Shown one piece after another: positions 5,745 through 6,064 of a stretch of 6,064 bases of DNA. The notes under the pieces were generated by a model, which did not search any database, was not told the DNA's origin, and was given only the letters and a program-made list of their open reading frames with translations. Every line of letters starts with the position of its first letter. The first letter of the stretch is position 1. Location: the NCBI GenBank assembly GCA_019322385.1, contig JAHWIS010000065.1, positions 1-6,064 on the forward strand. The letters are read 5' to 3'. The position numbers and the translations under genes were made by a program. Origin of the DNA: Candidatus Woesearchaeota archaeon. GTDB lineage: Archaea; Nanobdellota; Nanobdellia; Woesearchaeales; UBA11576.

Positions 5745-6064
5745 CTAAGTCCCTTCTTTCCAACTAGCCAGATACGCCCTCTGCTCTTTCGAAAGCTTAT
5801 CTATCTTTACTCCCATCGCGCCAAGCTGAAGATTAGCGATCGCCATGTCCAGTTCTTCTGGCAGTTTGTGCACTGCAGCGTCGAGCTTTCCCTCGTTCTG
5901 AACCAGATACTCACACGCCAGTGCCTGTCCGCAGAATGATGTTGACATCACTTCGCTTGGATGCCCCTCAGCGCAAGCTAAATTAACAAGCCTTCCTTCA
6001 CCACATAGATATATCTTTTTCTTCCCGAGATCAAACTCTTCAAGACCAACACGCACGACTGTTG
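5745..6064 (-). CDS. ahcY: S-adenosylhomocysteine hydrolase, C-terminal part (cut by window edge)
   Basis: AhcY reversibly splits S-adenosylhomocysteine to adenosine and homocysteine, clearing the product of SAM-dependent methylation; it is NAD-dependent and cytoplasmic. About 105 C-terminal codons are visible and the frame runs off the window, so no start is present. The internal GTG at 6056 is a valine codon, not a start. The diagnostic block is GEGRLVNLACAEGHPSEVMS (residues about 20-39 of the visible part), followed by SFCGQALACEYL, covering the conserved GHP segment near the active site. The protein ends YLASWKEGT, the shorter form seen in archaea and some bacteria, without the eukaryotic YRY tail. 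It converges on the HAD gene with no bases between the two stops. It is not directly tied to QueA, which releases adenine and methionine rather than SAH. Confidence 0.95.
   Translation of the reverse strand, partial: TVVRVGLEEFDLGKKKIYLCGEGRLVNLACAEGHPSEVMSTSFCGQALACEYLVQNEGKLDAAVHKLPEELDMAIANLQLGAMGVKIDKLSKEQRAYLASWKEGT

Noticed and set aside
5745..6056. Treating the GTG at 6056 as the start of a small 103-residue gene
   Set aside because: The frame is open to the window edge and the sequence is the C-terminus of AhcY, so it is a truncated view of a longer gene.

Overview
The window looks archaeal, most likely a DPANN-type lineage (Woesearchaeota/Nanoarchaeota-like) from an environmental genome. 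The reasons are AT-rich TATA boxes about 26 bases before the inferred transcript starts, a DUF211 protein (a family described from archaea), a CCC1/VIT-type membrane protein of the archaeal type, an AhcY with the short archaeal-style C-terminus, heavy ATA (Ile) and AGG/AGA (Arg) codon use, and extreme compaction (genes touching or overlapping by a few bases). Placement below domain level is inference. GC content is in the mid-40s by eye.

Layout. (1) 18-1022 (+): queA, the enzyme that builds the cyclopentene ring precursor of queuosine on tRNA. (2) 1080-2916 (+): a two-gene unit with its own TATA box, holding a CNNM/CorC-type Mg2+ transporter homologue and a small polytopic DUF2238-like membrane protein. 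(3) 2913-3449 (-): queH, the epoxyqueuosine reductase, converging on unit 2 with a 4-base stop overlap. (4) 3450-3546: a compact divergent promoter region. (5) 3547-5744 (+): a tightly packed four-gene operon of DUF211 protein, VIT/CCC1-like transporter, DJ-1/PfpI-family lipoprotein and HAD-like protein, with junctions of 2, -1 and 1 bases. (6) 5745-6064 (-): the C-terminal part of ahcY (S-adenosylhomocysteine hydrolase), cut by the window edge, with its stop directly abutting the HAD stop.

Two themes stand out. First, queA and queH carry out the last two steps of bacterial-type queuosine synthesis, yet the setting is archaeal, where the usual 7-deazaguanine tRNA modification is archaeosine. 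Second, the DUF211-VIT-DJ-1-HAD operon looks like a small metal or oxidative-stress module. It contains an exported DJ-1 protein whose gene has a very strong internal ribosome binding site that could also give a cytosolic form, and a HAD protein with an Asp-to-Ala change in motif I of the kind known from phosphonatase. No tRNA, rRNA, CRISPR array, insertion sequence or long repeat was seen. There is no gene-free stretch above 100 bases.
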